Of a stretch of DNA of 64,000 nt, positions 59,015 to 64,000 are shown one piece after another. The stretch lies in NCBI GenBank assembly GCA_963965975.1, contig OZ014411.1:498501-562500 (forward strand). The letters run 5' to 3'. The notes beneath the pieces were generated by a model. That model ran no database searches. It was not told the origin of the DNA and saw only the letters and a program-made list of their open reading frames with translations. A program made the position numbers and the translations under genes. Numbering within the stretch: the stretch's first letter is position 1; each line of letters starts with the position of its first letter. The stretch is from Xestospongia bergquistia (taxonomy: Eukaryota > Porifera > Demospongiae > Haplosclerida > Petrosiidae).

Positions 59015-59700
59015 AAATGTCAAGCAGCAGTCAGTGATGCTAACAAAGAAGTTATTGAAGACTTTCTTAAATTCATCCACAAGAAAAATTGGCAAGATTG
59101 AGAATCTTTCTCTCTAGACTTTGTCATTTAAGAAACAAAGACATCCAGTACTTTAAGGAGAAACAATGATAGAAAACTAAAATGCTATTTTCAAAATGTA
59201 TGAGACCTGTTATATCCTCTCTAACTAAGGCAGCTGCAACAACTATTGTAAAAAAAAGGTATGGAAGAAACCTTCTTGGTGATAATGAACAGCCAATAAT
59301 GATAACTAAGACACGAGCAAATTCATTTCTCAAAAGAATTGTCTTAGTGAAGCAGAGAGGAAATTGATCACCAGAAATCCGTATCAAAACATTTCAAGCC
59401 TTAAAAAGAACACTATTAATCAGATAACAAAACTATCACTGAGATGAATGTGATTCATTGTTATAATGTGGATCAGACTGGGATTAGTGTCGTGCATAGG
59501 TCATAATGGACAATGAAGGTCAAGGGATTTAAAAGAGTTGAAATATAGACTGCAGCTAGTTTTCTCTGTGTCTCCATTATACTCAACACAATCAAGAAAA
59601 CATGATGCTAGTAACACAACTATTCATGCAAAGAATAATATTGCTACTATACACTGAGAAATCATAGTACAAATGAGGACGTACAATTTATTTTACAGTT
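59015..59700 (+). pseudogene. pogo-like transposase relic
   Basis: 59300-59367 reads TKTRANSFLKRIVLVKQRG, like the region before the catalytic core in pogo/jerky-type proteins. 59450-59510 reads YNVDQTGISVVHR, close to the YNVDETG.S.VH signature around the first catalytic Asp. A stop separates the two, and further stops follow. The ends were not found. It lies in the intron of the Roc/DEATH gene on the opposite strand. Confidence 0.6.
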
Positions 59701-60384
59701 TTACAAGAATCTTTATAAAATTAATAAGGATCAAAACTGGCAATGCAATTAGGCAATTGAGCATGTTCAGAATGATACAATAAGCTCATATGGTTGCTTA
59801 CAACACATGCAGTGAATCATTAATATCATATGCAGCCTATAACTGATCTGTGGTCTTTATAATACACACCTGTGGTACTGATATTGGTCTATATTATATG
59901 ACATGATGGCACATTCATTTTCTTATAAACTATGGTATGTTTAATTATATACATGTAATATGCTGATAATTTTATCACATTTACTTGAGAAATAGTATGA
60001 TTATTATTGTGAACTGAGAACACTAAAATATAAATGTGTTGTTAGGAATAATATAAGTTAATTCTCTTCAAAATACTGCATGAGGTGAGGTCTCATAACA
60101 AATTAATCAAAGTTGATCATAATGGGATAAGGTAGAGCAACAATCACTTATGACATTTTTTCTGGAAAATTGACCAATGACTACATTTGTCATAATTGCT
60201 AGTTTGTTACAGTAAATGGATTATGACATTTTCCTTCTCTCTCTGGCAAAACAAATTTTCAACAGTAAACTTGACATATTATGCTGGCATTGTTGAGACA
60301 TGTGCTTACTAACAACAGCTCAAAGTGTGTGGCGAGACATTAGTGGATTGTCAATGTATCTGAAGTTGATAAATTTGCAATATT
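59701..60384. other. Intron sequence, nothing recognised
   Basis: AT-rich, without frames or repeats that I can support. Confidence 0.5.
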
Positions 60385-61030
60385 TAACCTCGCTGTGCGT
60401 GGGTGCATAGCGAGGGTTACTGTAGTCTGTCAGTGTGTCTGTCTGTCTGCCTGTTACCCGGGCAAATGGCTTTGAACTGCTTTAACTTGGCAAATACACC
60501 ACTGGTAGCCACCAAACTATAGTGGACGGTAGCAAAACTTCTGTACTTCTTCAAAATACTGCCAAAAGAAGCATCACACAAACAAAAAGCTTTAAAAGTC
60601 TGAAAAACCTTTGAAAAAAAGCATAGCTTTCAGTGAAGATTCTAGAATTCAATCCTGCAAACAGCTTATGACATTTTCAAACTTTTCAAAGTGAGAATTT
60701 TTGCAAAAATACTTCTTTGGAAAGTTATGACGGTTTTACTAACTTTTGGCAGTTATCTTTGTCGATACATTGAGTGCGAACTAAAAATACTAGCACCATA
60801 GTTGTGATTGGAGAATCACTAACTTTTACTAAGAAGTTGGAAAGTATTGGACGTTTTAGAGTGCAAAGTACCCAGTAGATACACTAAAAGGCAAAGCTTT
60901 TTTCCCTTTGATTGAAGAGAAATTCTGAGTCATCAATAATCATCTTGTGCATTACGTGAGATTACGCCACTTGAGGAGGCTAAAAAGAATAAAGAAAGTC
61001 TCTGGATAAGACCGCGGTGAGATTAAGCAC
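60385..61030. repeat. Probable interspersed repeat starting with a GC-rich hairpin
   Basis: The left edge has cctcgct-gtgcgtgggtgcat-agcgagg, able to form a stem, followed by TG/TC-rich sequence (gtctgtctgtctgcctg). Composition differs from the flanks as far as accgcggtgag near 61020. No coding frame or clear terminal repeat is seen, so the boundaries are approximate. Confidence 0.4.
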
Positions 61031-61571
61031 TTTAGTGCATTTCATAAGAACTGCAAAAATGAAACATAATAAAATTTGAAAGTTTGTACTTGTAAATCTG
61101 ATAATATACATTAATTTGTATTTTGCCTAAACAGAGAAAAAATACTGTAAGGACCATAAGACGATTCAATTATCAAATACTACCAATTTACAGGACATAG
61201 ATGAAGTCAGTCAGCAAGGAAGATGTAGCAACTCCATGTGGTTGTAGGCCATTGTGTTCATAAAAGTGTCTGAACTCCTTACATTAACAACTGCTTCATA
61301 AGTAAGTGAAATGCAGACAACACAAACAAGCTAACGCATACCACTGTTGTGTTAACTGTTGATTCAAGTCTGTCATTTTTCTTATCTTTTTCCAAAGCTC
61401 TATGCAATTGAATACAGTACCACTATATTCTTATGAACTTCCAAGCAGGAACAACTGTGTATTACAACTTTAGACTAAGTCTGAACAAACTAAATAAAAT
61501 ATTGTGTTGAGATTAGTTGAGCTTTAAAAATGTGATATAACTGTAAAAAGATGTTAGACAATAAATTTATT

Positions 61572-61611
61572 ATACAGAATGTTTCGGCCTAAAGGCCTTC
61601 ATCAGCTGTAT
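61572..61611 (-). ncRNA. Hammerhead ribozyme motif, left copy (core intact)
   Basis: Read on the minus strand: stem I strand ATACAG (61611-61606), CTGATGA (61605-61599), stem II GGCC-TTTA-GGCC, GAAA (61585-61582), CATT, then stem I partner CTGTAT (61577-61572). Order and core match the minimal type I hammerhead known from Penelope-like elements, which have a very short stem III and may act as dimers. The short stem III sequence is ACAT rather than the self-complementary ACGT, which could weaken dimer formation. Confidence 0.75.
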
Positions 61612-61665
61612 GATATGAAATTAGCAAGTAGTAATAATAATAATAATAATTGAACCCTTTCTACC

Positions 61666-62250
61666 TTGGTGTACAGGAAACCAACTCACACAGATAGATA
61701 CCTCATCTATCGTTCCAACCACCACCCACGAATAAAAAATGGCATCATCAAATGCTTGAAGGACAGAGCCAACAAAGTCTGTTCTAAAGGTGAAATTTCT
61801 ACAGAGGTTAAAAGACAGAACGTCTTCCAAGCCAATGGATTTCCATCCTACATGGTCCACAGAACTCTCTGCAAGACAGCCAAAACAAAAGAAATTAATC
61901 CATCTACTGTAGCCATTTGTGACCACCTAATGAGCCTAGATCATCAAAGATATGTCAAAACTGGAGATCCAAACAATGCCATCGCATGCCACTACATTAA
62001 CACAGGACACAAGATCTTGTGGGAACAATGCCTTGTTCTGGATCAAGAGATTAACTAGTGGAAGAGAAGAATCAAAGAAGCCATCTACATAAAAACCACT
62101 CAGAACACCGTCAAGACTGATCCAGGACTCATACTGAATTCTACCTGGACATCTTTACTTGATAGAAGGATCTATTATTCATATCACTCTTCTACAAGCA
62201 ATACATCACCCTATAGGATTTCTTCGTGTCTATTCTGTTGATCGTCATGA
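61666..62250 (+). pseudogene. Penelope-like RT C-terminus and endonuclease part (truncated)
   Basis: The frame opens with VYRKPTHTDRYLIYRSNHHP, the conserved end of Penelope-type reverse transcriptase, then RAN-VC. It continues with NNAIACHYINTGHKILWEQC and stops at 62056-62058. Beyond the stop, in the same frame, KRRIKEAIYIK resembles the GIY-YIG endonuclease C-terminal motif R(R/V)KEAIYI. The RT core is missing, so the copy is 5'-truncated. Confidence 0.8.
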
Positions 62251-62393
62251 CAACCATCTCATTTAATTGTCTAGAGCATGAAAACAATGCATCACGTCTG
62301 ACAGAAGCACCTACAACACAATCCATGAACTATTGTAGTGTACACAAAGACTTTGTTTAATAAATAGCCAACTTTTTTTGCTAATTTCATATC

Positions 62394-62433
62394 ATACAGC
62401 TGATGAAGGCCTTTAGGCTAAAACGTTCTGTAT
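62394..62433 (+). ncRNA. Hammerhead ribozyme motif, right copy (G12 lost)
   Basis: On the plus strand: ATACAG, CTGATGA (62400-62406), stem II GGCC-TTTA-GGCT, AAAA at 62420-62423 in place of GAAA, CGTT, CTGTAT. The G to A change at 62420 removes the catalytic G12, and the adjacent C to T weakens stem II, so this copy should be inactive. It keeps the self-complementary ACGT of stem III. Confidence 0.7.
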
Positions 62434-62502
62434 AATAAATCTATTGTCTAACATCTTTTTACAGTTACATCACATTTTTAAAGCTCAACTAATCTCAACA
62501 CA

Positions 62503-63518
62503 GTAATGTGTACAACGTGGTAAAGAAAATTACAGTTTCTATTAAACTAAATAAAACTGTCATGAAGTTTTCACAATAAACATGCAAAAATAGTCCAGCC
62601 TACTGTAGGTCTAATTAACCATATGCTGGCCAAAAAATTCCTAAGCCAAACAAAACCTATAATATTAGAGTAAGCAAAATAGGAATTGACCAAAGATTGA
62701 AGAGTGGTCTTTATTAGGATTTATATAGTAACATGTTTGTAGAATAACATAACATCAGAGTACTTTATCCCATTTTATTCCATTACATATATACAAATAA
62801 GTTAGGCAGCCCTATACTCATTTTGGACAACTTGTCACACACACACACACACATGACTTCTCAAATTAAACCAACTGGTGTAAACCAAGGGGATTTCTTC
62901 AAGTTAATTAATTATTCACATAAAAAATTGTATGACGTGTTTCTTTCCTACTTCATCTAATAATATGAGAGTGACCATTTAACTGAAAGGTCAAGCAACA
63001 GAATACCATCAGTTAATGTACAATTACAATTAAAGGTATCTTAGCAAGAACAATATACTTGTGATTGTGATCATGATCATGTAGGATTATATAAATTTAT
63101 TTCACTGCTAAGTTATTAGTACAATAATGAAATTGAAAATAATATTCTAACAAAAAAAGACATTACAGCAAATTGGAGTATTTTATCCAATAAAAGTTTA
63201 AACTTTGACTCTGTTGTGCATCTTATCCACATGTTCTTTAATCATTAGAAATATTTCTTTTCTTTTTAGTAATAAAATCATTATATAATGATGTGACAAT
63301 GATAGTATTATCATAAGGAAGACTAACAAGTGGACACACTCCTGTAACCATCTCTTCTTTTAATGAGATACCCTCTCGTTATTACATTAGTACTAAGTAC
63401 TAACTCAGAGAGTAGGTCAGATTTATGGACTCTATACAATATATCAGGTTTATTATACATCTATAACATAGAGTACACTGTACCTGTTGTCACCATTAAT
63501 GTAAGGATGTAAACTTAC
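62503..63518. other. First intron of the Roc/DEATH gene, right part
   Basis: AT-rich, with a short (CA)n near 62835-62853. A 38-codon minus-strand frame around 63260-63375 (MVTGVCPLVSLPYDNTIIVT) looks protein-like but has no clear splice signals. Confidence 0.4.
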
Positions 63519-63542
63519 CAGTTCAACATTACACTCTGACAT
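63519..63542 (-). CDS. Probable first coding exon of the Roc/DEATH gene
   Basis: ATG at 63542 reads MSECNVEL and ends at a GTAAGT donor (phase 0). The length (24 nt), phase and final Leu codon equal those of the first exon of the ankyrin gene at 9824-9847. The next exon in frame is 55675-57735, which starts at phase 0. The link spans a ~5.8-kb intron full of mobile elements, and I found no ankyrin exon inside it. Joined, the protein would have about 1027 residues. Confidence 0.5.
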
Positions 63543-64000
63543 ACTTGCAATTATCTAGAAATATTTTTACACACACACACATAAAACTCATATGTGTCTG
63601 TGTATGATTGTTTTCATTGTCTCAATATAATCTTAATATAAATGATTTCTAAAGGTATTACATGAAATTAAAGTACATACTTTAACTTCCAACACATAAC
63701 TATAGGAACGACTAAATTTCATTAACTCTAACTGCAAGTATTATGATAATGGGTGTAACTAACAATGCTTGAAGTTTGTGAAGTCGGTACTTTCCATAAC
63801 AGTTATAGAGAACTTTTGTCAATTTTAATGTTGTTTTTCCCTCGACTATTACTTAGACTTTAGAAGCAAGATCATATAATTATAAAAATCGATCTGGAAT
63901 TATTAAGATAATATTGGTTTGCAAAGTCAAAAGACTTATAGAGTTACAGAAAATGATTTTTAATCTTCAATGGTTGTTTCCAATTCAAAGCACTCAACGT
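63543..64000. other. Upstream region of the Roc/DEATH gene
   Basis: Presumed 5' UTR and promoter of the minus-strand gene. No distinct promoter element was recognised. Confidence 0.4.

Larger units (their letters stand above)
61503..62502 (+). mobile_element. Penelope-like retroelement, truncated, with inverted terminal repeats
   Basis: About 125 bp at each end are inverted copies (61503-61627 and 62379-62502), for example gattagttgagctttaaaaa on the left and its complement on the right. Between them lies the 3' part of a Penelope-like protein gene. Both ends contain a hammerhead ribozyme motif, as known for Penelope-like elements. A (taa)n tract at 61630-61650 follows the left repeat. Confidence 0.85.

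Noticed and set aside
63260..63375. 38-codon minus-strand frame beginning MVTGVCPLVSLPYDN
   Set aside because: Protein-like, but lacks a convincing acceptor, and a stop lies just upstream; kept only as a note in the intron entry.

Overview
This is a eukaryotic, strongly AT-rich window. Small introns (about 50 bp and up) carry ordinary GT-AG signals. Four things point to a demosponge such as Amphimedon queenslandica: ankyrin-repeat genes built from one-repeat exons, a Roc-type GTPase gene with two DEATH domains, a large intronless beta-helix/multi-membrane receptor-like gene, and very compact introns. The species is an inference from gene content; nothing in the sequence names it. There is no bacterial organisation.

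Layout. 1-9847 (minus): ankyrin-repeat gene with its start at 9847, running off the left edge. Its downstream exons sit in a near-identical tandem array. 7861-16190: AT-rich DNA with foldback elements, long palindromes and a 979-bp transposon with a target-site duplication. 17262-22081 (minus): an intact 1145-codon single-exon gene for a secreted/membrane beta-helix protein, with a broken partial copy downstream. 28848-31097 (minus): an unrecognised gene of all-phase-0 micro-exons, with an 11-copy array of 48-51-nt exons separated by about 52-bp introns and a tandemly duplicated 3' end. 31235-37000: duplicated fragments, including a DEATH-domain fragment joined to a beta-helix-gene fragment, and a ~187-bp tandem array. 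37300-51275: a graveyard of mobile elements (SET-like fragment, hAT, piggyBac, Ty3/gypsy, an IS630/Tc1-like element with two tiny introns, its deletion derivatives, and a ZMYM1-like hAT), with pieces of the micro-exon gene family between them. 52920-63542 (minus): a candidate first exon of an unknown gene, then the ankyrin/Roc/DEATH gene. The proposed long first intron of that gene holds a pogo-like relic and a Penelope-like element whose inverted ends carry hammerhead ribozyme motifs.

The two ankyrin genes share an architecture: each starts with a 24-nt coding exon ending in a Leu codon at phase 0, followed by phase-0 ankyrin exons. They are probably paralogues of an intracellular sensing/signalling family, with ankyrin repeats for binding, Roc GTPase as switch and DEATH domains for homotypic adaptors. 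The left gene may likewise end in Roc/DEATH exons outside the window. The main biological theme is modular growth by tandem duplication of phase-0 exons, at two scales: 99-nt ankyrin exons and 48-nt micro-exons.
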